Shown here piece by piece: positions 1 to 12,500 of a stretch of 64,000 nucleotides of DNA. The notes below the pieces were generated by a model. It was not told where the DNA came from. It searched no databases and worked only from the letters and a program-made list of their open reading frames with translations. Within the stretch, counting starts at the first letter, position 1. Every line of letters starts with the position of its first letter. The stretch is from an uncultured Opitutaceae bacterium (GTDB taxonomy: Bacteria > Verrucomicrobiota > Verrucomicrobiia > Opitutales > Opitutaceae), in NCBI GenBank assembly GCA_937902925.1, contig CALFNN010000048.1:26588-90587 (forward strand), in the 5' to 3' direction. A program made the position numbers and the translations under genes.

Positions 1-2168
1 TCGTCAATTTTCAGGAGCCGTCGTGGGATGCCGCGCTGCGCGCGCTGGGCGGAAAGTGGCTGGACCGGCGCTTTGCCATTCGCAGCCAGCCGAACTTTCC
101 CCTCGCGGTGGACGCCTACGGCGGAGCGGAGCTGGTCATCAAGCTGCTGCACGACCGGCGGCGCGTCGCCGACGAGGCCGCGGTGCGGTTGCTCGGGCAC
201 TATCGCACGGTGCTCGAGGCGATGACCGACGACGCGCCGCCGCGGCTCGGCGATCTCCCGTTGCTCACGCCGGCGGAGACGCGGCAGGTGCTCGTCGAGT
301 GGAACCACACCACGGAGGAGTTCCCGCGCGCCCGTTGCGTGCATCAGTTTTTCGAGGCCCGGGCGAAGGATGCCCCCGGGCGCCTCGCGGTGGCCGATGC
401 GGGCGCACGGCTCACCTACGGGGAACTGAACCGCCGCGCCAACCAACTGGCGCACCGGCTGAAGTCGTTCGGAGTCGGGCCCGAGGTGCCGGTCGCAGTG
501 TGCCTGGAGCGATCCGTCGAGATGATCGTTGCCTGGCTCGGAATCGTGAAGGCCGGGGGCGCGTGGGTGCCGTTGGATCCGGAGTATCCCGCGGCGCGGC
601 TGGCCTTTCAACTGCGCGACTGCCGGGCGCCGGTGGTGCTGACGCAACCGCGTTTTTGTGCCGTGCTCGCGGCGGCGGCGGATGCCACCGTGCTGACGAT
701 CACGGCGGCGGGCGGCGAATTCCGTGACGAGCCCGAGGGGAACCTCGCGGTGGTCACGACTGCGCGCAACCTCGCCTATGTCATCTACACGTCGGGTTCC
801 ACGGGGGAGCCGAAGGGAGTCGAGGTCGAGCACCGGGCGCTGCTCAATCTCGTGACGTGGCACCGGCGGACTTATCGCGTCACCGCGGACGACCGCGCGT
901 CGCAGCTCGCCAGCCCGGCGTTTGACGCCGCCATCTGGGAAATCTGGCCGTATCTCGCCGCGGGCGCGAGCGTGCACATCGTCGATGCGGAAACCCGGCT
1001 GGCGCCGGCGGCGTTGGTGACCTGGCTGGGGCAAAACGAAATCACGCTCGCTTTTCTCCCGACGCCGCTGGCCGAGGCGGTGATGGAGGAATCCTGGCCC
1101 GCGGGGACGCGGCTGCGGGCGCTGCTCACCGGGGGCGACCGGCTCCAGCGGAGACCGCCGGCCGAATTTCCCTGTGCGGTCATTAATCACTACGGGCCGA
1201 CCGAGGGCACGGTCGTCGCGACGAGTTCGACGGTGGCGCCGCACGGGCCCGCCTTGCTCACGCCGGCAATCGGCCGGCCGATCGCCAATACGCGCGCTTA
1301 CGTGCTCGATGCCCGGGGCCGGCCGGTTCCGGCCGGGGTGGCGGGCGAGTTGTTCATCGGGGGCGAGGGCCTGGCGCGGGGTTATCTCGGCCGGCCGGAA
1401 TTGACCGCCGAAAAATTTGTCCCGGATCCGTTTCACCCGACGCGCGACGCGCGACTCTATCGGACGGGTGACTTGGTGCGCTGGCGTGCCGACGGGGAAC
1501 TCGAGTTCATCGGCCGCCGCGATGAACAAGTGAAGATCCGGGGCTGCCGGGTGGAGCCGGCGGAAATCGAAACGGCGCTCAACGCGCACCCCGCGGTGCG
1601 CGAAAGCCTCGTCGTCGCCTGCGACGGGCCGGCGGGACAGCGGCGGCTCGCCGGCTATGCGCTCGCGCGCGCCGGGGCGGCGCGGCCGACGCGGGCGGAG
1701 TTGGAAGGTTTCCTGCGAAAATCCCTGCCTGCGCACATGGTCCCGTCGGCGTTCGTCTGGCTGGCGGCCTGGCCGCTGACCCCGAACGGCAAGATCGACC
1801 GGCGGGCGTTGCCGTCCCCGGCCAGCGGCCCCGAGACCGATCCGGCCTTCACCGCACCGCGCAAGCGGCTCGAGCAGACGGTCGCACGCATCTGGATGGA
1901 AGTTCTTGGCCGCGGCGCCATCGGCGTGGAGGACGGGTTTTTCGCGCTCGGCGGCCACTCGCTGCTCGCTGCGCGCGTGATCGCGCGGCTGCACGCCGCC
2001 GGTCACCCGGCGGCGTCGGTGCGCCTGTTGTTCGATCACCCGACGCTCGGCGAATTTGCCCGCGCGCTCGCGGATCTGATCCCCACCGGTGACCGGCCGC
2101 GGCCACCCGTGCGCCTGTTCAAGCGGCATCACGCCGCGGCGAGACCCGTCCTGGCCCGAGCCGGGTGA
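1..2168 (+). CDS. Non-ribosomal peptide synthetase, 3' part (end of C domain, A, PCP)
   Basis: This is the last 721 codons of an NRPS gene. The frame is open from base 3, and the start lies outside the window. The order is the tail of a condensation domain (about bases 3-260), an adenylation domain and a carrier domain. Adenylation motifs are visible: [11 protein letters not shown] near base 786, YGPTEG near 1192, YRTGDL near 1456 and NGKIDR near 1786. The carrier motif GGHSLL has its phosphopantetheine Ser at 1959-1961. The binding-pocket residues read by eye as D-A-W-A-L-G-H-V-V, loosely like aliphatic (Leu-type) codes but not an exact match to one I know, so the substrate is left open. There is no epimerase or thioesterase. 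The stop overlaps the GTG start of the next synthetase (GTGA), so the two are probably translationally coupled and act consecutively. Confidence 0.93.
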   Translation, partial: VNFQEPSWDAALRALGGKWLDRRFAIRSQPNFPLAVDAYGGAELVIKLLHDRRRVADEAAVRLLGHYRTVLEAMTDDAPPRLGDLPLLTPAETRQVLVEWNHTTEEFPRARCVHQFFEARAKDAPGRLAVADAGARLTYGELNRRANQLAHRLKSFGVGPEVPVAVCLERSVEMIVAWLGIVKAGGAWVPLDPEYPAARLAFQLRDCRAPVVLTQPRFCAVLAAAADATVLTITAAGGEFRDEPEGNLAVVTTARNLAYVIYTSGSTGEPKGVEVEHRALLNLVTWHRRTYRVTADDRASQLASPAFDAAIWEIWPYLAAGASVHIVDAETRLAPAALVTWLGQNEITLAFLPTPLAEAVMEESWPAGTRLRALLTGGDRLQRRPPAEFPCAVINHYGPTEGTVVATSSTVAPHGPALLTPAIGRPIANTRAYVLDARGRPVPAGVAGELFIGGEGLARGYLGRPELTAEKFVPDPFHPTRDARLYRTGDLVRWRADGELEFIGRRDEQVKIRGCRVEPAEIETALNAHPAVRESLVVACDGPAGQRRLAGYALARAGAARPTRAELEGFLRKSLPAHMVPSAFVWLAAWPLTPNGKIDRRALPSPASGPETDPAFTAPRKRLEQTVARIWMEVLGRGAIGVEDGFFALGGHSLLAARVIARLHAAGHPAASVRLLFDHPTLGEFARALADLIPTGDRPRPPVRLFKRHHAAARPVLARAG

Positions 2169-5100
2169 AGCCCGCCATGCACTCCGCACCCATCCTGATT
2201 CCCGCGAACGAGGCCGACGAAAATCCGCCGGTGGCGGAGCCGCCGCTTTTGCCCGCTTCGTCGGGCCAGCGGCGCCTCTGGTTTCTTGATCAGATGGAGC
2301 GGGGCCGTCCGCTCTACAACGTGCCCCAGCTCGTGCGGCTGCGCGGCCGGTTGGAGGAACGGGCGCTGGATCGGGCGCTGGCGGCGATCATGCAGCGGCA
2401 CGAGGTGTTGCGCACCTCCTTCGTCGCCGTGGGCACGGAGCCGATGCAAATCGTGGCGACCTCGTGGATGCTTGAGCTGCCGCTGACCGATCTCGAGGCG
2501 GTCGAACCCGGCCGGCGGGAAGCGGAACTGCACCGGCTGGCGGACGAGGAGGCCCGGCGGCCGTTCGACCTGGCCCAGGGCCCCATGCTCCGCGCGCGCC
2601 TGTTCCGGCTCGGCCCGACGGAGCACGCGCTGATGCTCGTGCTGCACCATATCGCGTCCGACGGCTGGTCGATGGCGGTGCTCTATCGCGAACTCGGGGA
2701 ATCCTACGCCGCATGCGCCCGGGGCGCCGAGGCGCGTCTGCCCGAGCTCCGGGTGCAATACGCGGATTTTGCGGCCTGGCAGGGCGACGGCCTCCGGGGA
2801 ATGGCGCTCGACCGGCTCCTGGGATTTTGGAAACAACAACTGGCGGGCGCGCCCGCGGTGCTGGAGTTGCCGACGGACCGGGCGCGTCCCCCGGTGCAGT
2901 CGCATCGCGGCGCAATCGTAAGCGAGCGGTTTTCGCCCCGGTTGCTCGCGGACCTGACCGCGTTCAGCGTGCGACGGCGCGCGACGCTGTTCATGACCCT
3001 GCTCGCGGCGTTCAACGTGGTGCTCCAGCGGCATTCGGGGCAGGACGACATCGTCGTCGGTTCGCCGCAGGCCGGCCGCGACGAGGCGGAGACCGAGAAC
3101 CTGATCGGCTTTTTCATCAACACGCTGGCGCTGCGCACGAATCTCGCCGGCGATCCGACGTTCACGGAGCTGCTGGATCGCGTCCGGGACGTGACGCTCG
3201 CCGCCTTCGAGCATCGCGAGCTGCCGTTCGAAAAACTCGTCGGGGAACTGCAGCCGGAACGCAACCTGAGCTTCGAGCCGGTGTGCCAGGTGATCTTCGC
3301 GTTGCAGAACATGCCGGTCGCCCCGCTGACGATGCCCGGCCTCGAGGTCGCCATCGAGCCCGTCCACACGGGGACGGCGAAAACCGACCTTTCGGTCTGG
3401 GCGAGCGAGGAGGAGGGCGGGTTGCTGGTCACGGCCGAATACGCGACGGATTTGTTCGAGGCGGGGACAATGCGGCGATGGCTGGGGCATTTTCGCACGG
3501 TGCTGGAAAGCATCGTGGTGGACGCCGACCGCCCGCTTTCCCAATTGCCGCTCCTGACCCGGGCGGAGAGACAGCAGCTCGAGACGGCGTGGAACGCAAC
3601 GCACACGGACTACGACCGGGAAAAAACCGTCGCGGAATTGTTCGCGGCGCAGTGCGCCCGGACGCCCGCCGCGGTGGCGCTGGTGTTCGAGGGCCGGGAG
3701 CTTACCTACGCTGCGCTCGACGCGCGGGCGGAGCGGCTGGCGGCGCGCCTGCGGGAACTCGGAGCCGGCGCCGACGTGCTCGTCGGAGTCTGCGTCGAGC
3801 GTTCGCTGGAAATGATGGTCGGGCTGCTGGGCATCCTGAAGTCGGGTGCGGCCTATGTGCCGCTCGACCCGACCTATCCCGCCGAGCGACTGGCGTTCAT
3901 GCTGCAGGACGCGGAGGCGCCCGTGCTGGTCACCCAACGGGCGTTGCTGCCGAAACTCCCGGCGCACTCGTGCGCGGCGATCTGCGTGGACGACGAGCCG
4001 GCCGGATCATCCCCGCCGTCCGTCGGCGAAGGGCGGCACGGCGCGCCGGCCTCGGCGGATAACCTGGCCTACGTGCTCTACACGTCCGGCTCCACGGGAA
4101 ACCCGAAAGGCGTGATGGTCACGCACCGCAACGTGGTGAACTTTTTTGCCGGCATGGACCGCGTGCTCGGGACCGAACCCGGAGTGTGGCTGGCCGTGAC
4201 CAGCATTTCCTTCGATATCTCGGTGCTGGAGTTGTGCTGGACGCTGACGCGCGGCTACAAGGTGGTGATCCTGTCCGACCGGGCCCGCCTCGGCGACGCC
4301 GGTGCGCCGCGCCGTGGCCGCGAGGGAAGGGCGGTGGACCTCAGCCTGTTTTATTTTGCGAGCGACGACGCGTCGAACCAGGGCGAAAAATACCGGTTGC
4401 TGCTGGAGGGGGCGAAGTTTGCGGACACCCATGGCTTTGGCGCGGTGTGGACGCCCGAGCGGCATTTTCATTCGTTCGGCGGACTCTACCCGAACCCGGC
4501 GGTCACGAGCGCGGCGATCGCGGCGGTGACGCAGCGCGTGCAGATCCGGGCCGGCAGCGTCGTGCTGCCGCTGCACGATCCCCTGCGCGTGGCCGAGGAG
4601 TGGTCGGTGGTGGACAACCTTTCGGGCGGCCGCGTGGCGCTGTCCTTCGCCACAGGCTGGCACGACCGCGATTTCGCGCTCGCGCCGCAAAACTACGCCA
4701 CGCGGAAGGACGTGATGCGGGAGGGCATCGACATCGTGCGCCGGCTCTGGCGCGGCGAGGAACGGCGCGTCACCGGCGGGCGCGGCGGCGAACTGACGGT
4801 AAAGATTTTTCCGCGCCCGGTGCAGCGGGAGCTGCCGGTCTGGGTCACCACGGCGGGCAACGTTGAAACCTTCCGGCTCGCGGGCGAGCTGGGCGCGAAC
4901 GTGCTCACGCACCTGCTCGGGCAGGACGCCGCCGCGCTGGAGGAAAAAATCCGCGCCTATCGGGCGGCACGGGCGCAGCACGGGTTCGACGAGGGATGCG
5001 TGACGGTGGCGCTGCACACCTTCGTCGGCGACGACGCCGCGGCCGTCCGGCAGAAAGTGCGCGGGCCGTTCTGCCGTTACCTGATCGAATCGCTGGATTT

Positions 5101-6580
5101 GTTGAAAGCGCTCTCCGAATCGCTGTTTCCCGGCGTGCGCTACGACCGGCTCACGGCGCCCGAGCAACAGTTGCTCGCGGAGCACGCCTTCGAGCGTTTC
5201 TTCGGCGTCAACGCGCTGTTCGGCACGCCGGAGACGTGTGGGCGCGTGGTGGAAAATCTCGGGCGGATCGGCGTCGACGAGGTCGCCTGCCTGATCGATT
5301 TCGGCGTGGACACGGATTCGGCGCTCGCCGCGCTGGCGCCGCTGGCGCGCGTGCGGGAGGAATGCCAGCGCCAGCCGGAGCCGGCGGGCGAGGATTATTC
5401 CCTCGCCGCGCAGCTCGCGCGGCACGGCGTCACGCATTTGCAGTGCACGCCGTCGTTCGCGCGGCTCCTGGCCGCCGCACCCGATTCGTGGCGCGCGCTC
5501 CGGCCGTTGCGCAAGCTGCTGGTGGGGGGCGAGGCGCTGCCCGCCGGCCTGGCGGACGAACTCGCCCGGGGCACCGACGGTGACGTGATCAACATGTATG
5601 GCCCGACCGAGACGACGATCTGGTCGACGACCCATCGCGTCTCGCGCGACGAGGAGCATACGGGGACCGCGGCGATCGGCCGGCCCGTCGCGAACACGCA
5701 GGTTTATCTCTGCGATCCGCGCCTCCGGGCGGTGCCGATCGGCGTGCCGGGGGAACTTTATCTGGGCGGAGACGGCGTCGCGCGCGGCTACTGGCGCCGG
5801 CCGGAACTCACGGCGGAGAAATTTCTCGCGAACCCGTTCCGGCCGGGCGAACGGATTTATCGCACGGGCGATCTCGCGCGCTACCGGTCGGACGGCACGA
5901 TCGAATTCCTCGGTCGCACCGATCACCAGGTCAAGCTGCGCGGCCACCGCATCGAACTCGGGGAGATCGAGGCGGCGCTGGGCCGGCATCCGGCCGTCCG
6001 CCACTGCGTGGTCGTGCTGCGCGCCGAGCCCCCGGGCGAACCGCGGCTGGTCGCCTACCTCGTGGCGGGAGAAAAGGCCCCGCCGGTCGCGGAGGAGCTG
6101 AAGGATTTTCTCCGCCGCGGACTGCCTGCGCAGATGGTGCCGGAAGTTTTCGTGCCGGTTGCGCGTCTGCCGCTGACGCCGAATGGCAAAGTGGACCGCA
6201 AGGCCCTGCCCGCGCCGCAGACGGAACGGCCGCCGGCCGCCGCCGCCTTCGCCGCGCCCGCCGCCGGCCTCGAGCAGACCATCGCGGCGGTGTGGAAGGA
6301 TGTCCTCGCGATCGATCAGCCCGGGGCCGACGATAATTTTTTCGAGTTCGGCGGACATTCCCTGCAGGTCGTGCAGGTGCAGGGCCGGTTGCGGGAGGCG
6401 CTCGGGGTCGAGCTGCCGGTCATCAAGCTCTTCCAGCATCCCACCATTCGTTCGCTGGCCCGACACCTCGCCGGCGAAACGACCGACGGGGACTTCCAGC
6501 AGAAAATCGCGGACCGGGCGCGACGCGGCCGAGCCGCCCCCATTCACCGCCGGCCCAACGGAGCCGGTGTCCACGCATGA
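2165..6580 (+). CDS. NRPS module C-A-PCP with a luciferase-like monooxygenase inserted in the A domain
   Basis: A 1471-aa single-module synthetase. The condensation domain has HHIASDG at residues 161-167. The adenylation domain starts near residue 470, with YTSGSTG at 639. It is interrupted after the A4 segment (FDISVLE) by about 340 residues of a flavin-dependent luciferase-like monooxygenase (residues about 723-1062), then resumes through YGPTETT near 1144 to NGKVDRK. The carrier Ser is at 1399 (GGHSLQ). Pocket residues on both sides of the insertion read D-I-L-Q-L-G-M-I-W, which matches the known glycine code. Oxygenase-in-A-domain modules are known from MtaG (myxothiazol) and MelG (melithiazol), where glycine is alpha-hydroxylated. 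The GTG start overlaps the previous stop; an in-frame ATG at 2177 is the alternative. The stop overlaps the next ATG. Confidence 0.94.
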   Translation: MKPAMHSAPILIPANEADENPPVAEPPLLPASSGQRRLWFLDQMERGRPLYNVPQLVRLRGRLEERALDRALAAIMQRHEVLRTSFVAVGTEPMQIVATSWMLELPLTDLEAVEPGRREAELHRLADEEARRPFDLAQGPMLRARLFRLGPTEHALMLVLHHIASDGWSMAVLYRELGESYAACARGAEARLPELRVQYADFAAWQGDGLRGMALDRLLGFWKQQLAGAPAVLELPTDRARPPVQSHRGAIVSERFSPRLLADLTAFSVRRRATLFMTLLAAFNVVLQRHSGQDDIVVGSPQAGRDEAETENLIGFFINTLALRTNLAGDPTFTELLDRVRDVTLAAFEHRELPFEKLVGELQPERNLSFEPVCQVIFALQNMPVAPLTMPGLEVAIEPVHTGTAKTDLSVWASEEEGGLLVTAEYATDLFEAGTMRRWLGHFRTVLESIVVDADRPLSQLPLLTRAERQQLETAWNATHTDYDREKTVAELFAAQCARTPAAVALVFEGRELTYAALDARAERLAARLRELGAGADVLVGVCVERSLEMMVGLLGILKSGAAYVPLDPTYPAERLAFMLQDAEAPVLVTQRALLPKLPAHSCAAICVDDEPAGSSPPSVGEGRHGAPASADNLAYVLYTSGSTGNPKGVMVTHRNVVNFFAGMDRVLGTEPGVWLAVTSISFDISVLELCWTLTRGYKVVILSDRARLGDAGAPRRGREGRAVDLSLFYFASDDASNQGEKYRLLLEGAKFADTHGFGAVWTPERHFHSFGGLYPNPAVTSAAIAAVTQRVQIRAGSVVLPLHDPLRVAEEWSVVDNLSGGRVALSFATGWHDRDFALAPQNYATRKDVMREGIDIVRRLWRGEERRVTGGRGGELTVKIFPRPVQRELPVWVTTAGNVETFRLAGELGANVLTHLLGQDAAALEEKIRAYRAARAQHGFDEGCVTVALHTFVGDDAAAVRQKVRGPFCRYLIESLDLLKALSESLFPGVRYDRLTAPEQQLLAEHAFERFFGVNALFGTPETCGRVVENLGRIGVDEVACLIDFGVDTDSALAALAPLARVREECQRQPEPAGEDYSLAAQLARHGVTHLQCTPSFARLLAAAPDSWRALRPLRKLLVGGEALPAGLADELARGTDGDVINMYGPTETTIWSTTHRVSRDEEHTGTAAIGRPVANTQVYLCDPRLRAVPIGVPGELYLGGDGVARGYWRRPELTAEKFLANPFRPGERIYRTGDLARYRSDGTIEFLGRTDHQVKLRGHRIELGEIEAALGRHPAVRHCVVVLRAEPPGEPRLVAYLVAGEKAPPVAEELKDFLRRGLPAQMVPEVFVPVARLPLTPNGKVDRKALPAPQTERPPAAAAFAAPAAGLEQTIAAVWKDVLAIDQPGADDNFFEFGGHSLQVVQVQGRLREALGVELPVIKLFQHPTIRSLARHLAGETTDGDFQQKIADRARRGRAAPIHRRPNGAGVHA
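4331..5350 (+). other. Luciferase-like monooxygenase domain embedded between A4 and A5
   Basis: Inside the preceding synthetase, the segment beginning AVDLSLFYFAS and ending near DSALAALAPLARV has the features of the natural-product-associated luciferase-like monooxygenase family: the WTPERHFH motif, LPLHDPLRVAEEW, an SGGRV motif followed by a GWH segment, and WVTTAGN. It should use reduced flavin and O2. Because the flanking adenylation motifs remain complete, it is an inserted functional domain and not a disruption. Confidence 0.88.
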
Positions 6581-9500
6581 ACCGGAGCGAAGCATCGGGC
6601 GAGAGCATCGCCATCATCGGGCTCGCGGGACGGTTCCCGCGCGCGGAAAACCTGCGCGAATTCTGGCGCCACCTGCGGGAAGGACGGGAAATGGTGAGTT
6701 TTTTTGGGGATGACGAGGTCGAGTGGTCGCGCTTCGACGGGCCGCCGGAGAGTCGCAGCAACGTGGTAAAAGCGCGCGCCGTGCTCGAGCGGGCCGAATG
6801 GTTCGACGCCGGGTTCTTCGGCGTCACGCCGCGGGAGGCCGAGAGCACGGATCCCCAGCACCGGGTCCTGCTCGAGTGCGCGTGGGAGGCGCTGGAAAAT
6901 GCCGGCGTCGATCCCGGGACGTTCGACGGCCTGATCGGTGTGTTTGCCGGTGCGAGCATGAACACCTACCTGCTCAATAATATCCTCGCGCCCGGCGCCG
7001 CCGTCACGCCGCCGGGCGGGCTTCAGTTGATGCTGGCGGGCGAGAAGGATTTCCTGACGACGCGGATTTCCTACAAGTTGAATCTGCGCGGACCGAGCCT
7101 GAACATCCAGACGGCCTGCTCGACGTCGCTGGTCGCCGTCGCCGTCGCGTGCCAGAACCTGCTGTCCTACCAGTGCGACCTCGCGCTCGCGGGAGGAGTC
7201 TCGATCACGTTTCCGCAGAAGAAGGGCCAGCAGCACCAGGAGGGCGCCATCGTCTCGCCCGACGGGCATTGTCGCGCGTTCGATGCGCGCGCCGCCGGGA
7301 CCGTGGGCGGCGACGGTGCCGGCCTCGTGGTGTTGAAGCGGCTGCCCGAGGCGCTGGCGGATGGCGACCACATCCATGCGATCATCCGCGGCACGGCGGT
7401 GAACAACGATGGCGCGCTCAAGGGCGGCTACACCGCGCCGAGCAGCGATGGCCAGGCCGAGGTGATCGCGCTGGCGCAGGCGGCGGCGGGGGTCGAGCCG
7501 GACACGATTTCCTACATCGAGGCGCACGGCACGGCCACGCCCATCGGGGACCCGATCGAGGTCGCAGGGCTGACGAAGGCGTTTGGCGGGCGGACGCGGG
7601 CGCGGCATTTCTGCGCGCTCGGGTCGGTCAAGAGCAACCTCGGGCACCTGGATGCGGCCGCCGGCATCGCCGGGCTGATCAAGACGGTGCTGGCGCTGCA
7701 ACAGGGCGAACTGCCGCCGACGCTGCACTTCGAGCGGCCGAACCCGAAGATCGATTTCGACCACAGTCCGTTTTTTGTGAATGGCACGCTGCGCGCGTGG
7801 CCGCGCGGCGCCGTGCCGCGGCGGGCGGGGGTGAGTTCGTTCGGGATCGGCGGCACCAACGCGCATGTCGTCCTCGAGGAAGCGCCGCTCCCGCCGGCGT
7901 CCGGCGCCTCGCGGCCGTGGCAGTTGCTGTTGTTGTCCGCGAAGACGCCGACCGCGCTGGAGGCGGCAACCCGCAATCTCGTCGCGCACCTGCGGGAAAA
8001 CCCGGAGGCGAACCTGGCGGACGTGGCCTACACCCTGCAGACCGGCCGCCGGCCGATGCGCCACCGGCGCATGGTGGTCTGTCAATCCGTCGCGGATGCG
8101 ATCCAGGCGCTGGAATCCGGCGACACGGCCCGCGTCTTCACGGGCGAGACCAGCGGGAGCGGGACGCCGGTGGCTTTCATGTTTCCCGGCCAGGGCGCGC
8201 AACGCGTCAACCTGGGCCGCGAGCTTTACGCGATCGAGCGGGATTTCCGCGCCGAGATCGACGCCTGCTGCGAGGCGATGAAACCGCGGCTGCGGCTCGA
8301 CCTGCGCGAGGTGATGTTTCCGGCGACGGAATGCACGGAGGAGGCGGCGGCGCGGCTCGGCCAGACGATGCTGACCCAGCCGGCGTTGTTCACGATCGAG
8401 TTCGCCCTGGCGCGGCTGTGGCAGAGCTGGGGAATCCGCCCGCAGGCCATGCTCGGCCACAGCCTCGGCGAATACGTCGCCGCGTGCCTCGCCGGCGTGC
8501 TGAGCCGCGACGACGCACTTGCACTGGTCGTGGAGCGGGCGCGATTGATGCAAAAGCAGCCGCCCGGGGCGATGCTGGCCGTGCGGCTGCCGGAGCAGGA
8601 ACTGGTCGCGCAACTGGGGCCGGGGCTTTCGCTGGCGGCCGTCAATGCGCCGAACCTCGGCGTCGCCTCGGGGCCGGTCGACGCGATCGCGGCGCTGGAG
8701 CAGCGGCTCGCACTGCGGGGAGCGGCGGGCCGGCGGCTGCCGACGTCGCACGCGTTCCATTCCGCCATGATGGAGCCGGTCATGCCGCGGTTCGCGGAAA
8801 CCGTGCGCGGATTCCGGCTGCAGCCGCCGCAGATTCCCTGGGTGTCGAATGTCACGGGCCGGTGGATCACCCCGCAGGAGGCGGGCGATCCGAATTATTG
8901 GGCGGCGCACCTCCGGCACACGGTGCGCTTTGCCGACGGGGTCGGCCGGCTGGCGGCGGGAGAATGCCGCGCGGCGCTCGAGGTGGGGCCGGGCCAGACG
9001 CTCGCGACGCTGGCGCGGCAGCATCCGGCGACGGCGGCCGGGGCGGTCGCCGTGGTCGCCTCGCTCGGCAAAACGGGGAAAAACGATTCCGAGTGCGCGA
9101 GCCTGTTGCACGCGCTCGGCCGGCTGTGGATCGCGGGAGTGGCGGTCGACTGGCGGGGATTTTACGCGCACGAGCAGCGCCGGCGGATGCCGTTGCCGAC
9201 CTATCCGTTCGAGCGGAAGCGGTATTGGATCGATCCCGCCGGTGCCACCGCGGAGACCACGCCCGCGGGGAAGAGCGAGGCGACGGAACCGGCGCCGGCG
9301 GGCGGCGATGGCATTGTGGCGGAGCTCCGGAAGATTTTCGGCGGGCTGTCGGGCATCGATCTTTCGTCGGAGAGCGCGACGGCGTCTTTTTTCGAGCTGG
9401 GTTTCGATTCGCTGTTCCTGACGCAGGCGAGTCTCGCGGTGCAGCGGCGCTTCGGCGTCGAGGTGAGCTTTCGCCAGTTGCGGGAGGAGTTGGTCACGCT

Positions 9501-12500
9501 GGAAAAACTGGCGGCCCGCCTCGAGCAGCGGCCGGCAATGGCGGGGACGACGGGCGGCGGGACGACGGCGATCACCAGCCGGCCGGACTCCGCGGTCCTG
9601 CCGCTGACGGATGCGCAACGGGAAGTCTGGTTTGCAGCGCAGCTCGGCCCGGAGGTTTCCTCGGCCTACAACGAGTCCTGCCGCCTGCATCTGCGCGGCG
9701 ACCTCGACGTGGCCGTGCTCAAGTCGGCGCTGCAGGAAGTCGTCGGCCGCCACGAGGCGTTGCGCACGACCGTGAACCGGGAAGGCGACGGGCAGCGGAT
9801 CGCGGCCGGCGTGGAGATCGAGCTCCCGGTCGCGGACCTTTCGGATTTGGCGGAAACCGAGGCGGAGACGCGGGCGGGCCGGCTGATCGAACGCGAGGCG
9901 CAGGAACCGTTCGACCTGGTGCGCGGACCGCTGCTGCGCGCGCATCTCGTGCGGGTGAGCGGCCGCCACCATCTGCTGATGATCGCGGTGCACCACGTGA
10001 TTTGCGACGGCTGGTCGCTGGGCGTGATGCTCGGGGAAATCGGCCAGCTTTACTCCGCGAGTTGCCGCGGGGTGGCGGCCGGGTTGCCGCCGCCCGTGCA
10101 ATTTGGCGCCTATGCGGCGCGCGAGGCGGAGGCGCAACGGACGCCGGCGTTTGCGGCCGACGAGGCCTACTGGCTCGCGCAGTTCGCGGACGGCGTGCCG
10201 GTGCTGGAGTTGCCGGCGGACCGGCCGCGGCCGGTGGCCCGCACCTACGCGGCCGGGCACCGGTTGCACACGTTGCCGCCGGGGGTCGCCGCGGCGGTGA
10301 AAAAACTCGGCGCCGGGCACCAATGCACGACGTTCGCGGTGCTGCTCGCGGCGTTCAACGTTCTGCTGCACCGGCTGAGCGGCCAGGACGAAATCGTGGT
10401 CGGCGTGCCAGCGGCGGCCCAGGTGCTCGGCGGGGCGGAGAGCCTCGTCGGCCATTGCGCCAATCTGCTGCCGGTGTGCAGCCGGCTGGTCCCGGAGCAA
10501 CCGTTCGGGGCCTACCTCGACGCCACGCGCCAGAAACTTTTCGAGGTGCTGGAGCACTGGCGGTATCCGTTCGGGCGGCTGGTGCAAAAGCTGAACCTGC
10601 CGCGCCACCCGAACCGGGTGCCGCTGGCGAACGTCGTGTTCAACGCCACGCGGCTGCGCGGGGCACTGCGGTTCGAGGGGCTCGAAGCCGAGGTGACGGG
10701 CAATGCCAAGCGCTTCGTGAACTTCGACCTGAACTTCAACTTCGCCAGCACGGGCGACTCCCTTTCGTTCGGTTGCTACTACAGCGCGGAATTGTTCGAC
10801 GATGCGACGATCGAGCGGCTGCTGGGACAGTATCAGACACTGCTCGAAGGCATCGCGGCGGATTCGACGACTCCGGTGTCCGCCCTGCCGCTGCTGGAGC
10901 CGGTGGAGCGACGGCGCCTGCTCCGCGACTGGAACGACACGGCGATGGATTTTCCCGGCGAGTGCTGCATCCACCAGTTGTTCGAGGCCCAGGCGCGGCG
11001 AACCCCGGAGGCGACGGCGCTGGTCGGCGGACGCGAACGGCTGACGTATCGCGAACTGAACGAGCGGGCCGATGCGCTCGCCACGCGCCTGCAGGCGGCC
11101 GGCGTGGGCCCTGACCGCCTGGTGGGGATCTATCTCGAACGAACCCCGCTGCTGGTCATTTCGCTTCTCGCGGTGCTCAAGGCCGGCGGGGCCTATGTGC
11201 CGCTCGATCCCGCCTATCCGGCGGAGCGGCTCGCGCTCATCGCCGGTCACGCGCAGTGGCCGGTGCTGCTGACCAAACGAAAACTTGCCGACCGTCTGCC
11301 GGCGGGCGACGCGAACGTCGTCATGGTCGACGACCCATCGGCCGAACCGGCCGCCGCCGGCCTGTCCCCGACGGCTGCTCGCGCGACCGGCGGAAATCTT
11401 GCCTATGTGATCTACACTTCCGGTTCGACGGGCCGGCCGAAGGGCGTGGCGATCGAGCATCGGAGCGTGGTGGCGCTGATTGCCTGGGCGTGCCGGAACT
11501 ACGAGCCCGCGGAACTGGCGGGAGTCCTTTGCGCGACGTCGGTGTGTTTCGACGTTTCCGTGTTCGAGCTGTTTGTGCCGCTCTGTGCCGGCGGCAAAGT
11601 CATCCTGGCGGACAACATTCTCCACGTGCCGTCGCTGCCGGCGGCGGGTGAAATCACGCTGCTCAGCACCGTGCCGTCGGCGGCCGCCGAGTTGGTGCGG
11701 GCGAATTACATCCCGGCTTCGGTTCGCACGATCAACCTCGCGGGCGAGGCGCTGCCGCAGCGGCTCGTCGAGGAACTGTATCGGTTGCCCCACATCGAGC
11801 GGGTCTTCGATCTCTACGGACCGACGGAGTCCACGGTTTACTCGACCTGCGCACTGCGCCAGCGCGGCGGGCGGGCGACGATCGGCCGGCCGCTGGCCAA
11901 CGAACAGGCCTACATCCTCGATCGCTGGCGCCAGCCGGTGCCCATCGGTGTGGCGGGCGAGCTTTATCTGGGCGGGGCGGGTCTGGCCCGCGGTTACCTG
12001 GGCCGGCCGGAATTGACGGAGGAGAAATTCGTGGCGAATCCGTTCGGTCCCGGCGCGAGGATGTATCGCACCGGAGACCGGGCGCGCTACCGGGCGGACG
12101 GGAGCATCGAGTATCTCGGGCGCCTCGACCACCAGGTGAAGCTGCGCGGGTTTCGCGTCGAGCTCGGAGAAATCGAGACGGTGCTGCGCCAGCATCCGGC
12201 CGTGGGCGAATGCGTCGTCGTGGTGCGGGCGGATCGCCCGGGCGACCAGCAGCTCGTGGCCTACGTCACCCCGGACCGCGGCGGCCGGCCGGATCCCGGC
12301 GACTTGCGCCGGCACGTGGAGCAGCGATTGCCGGCCTACATGGTGCCGGCGGCGACGGTGGTATTGGAAAAGCTGCCCGTGACGCCGAACGGCAAGGTCG
12401 ACCGCCGGGCGCTGCCCGCGCCCGGGCAGGGCGGCACGGACGGCGGCGGCGGCGAGGCGGCGCCGCGCACAACGACCGAGGAACTGCTGGTGGAGATCTG

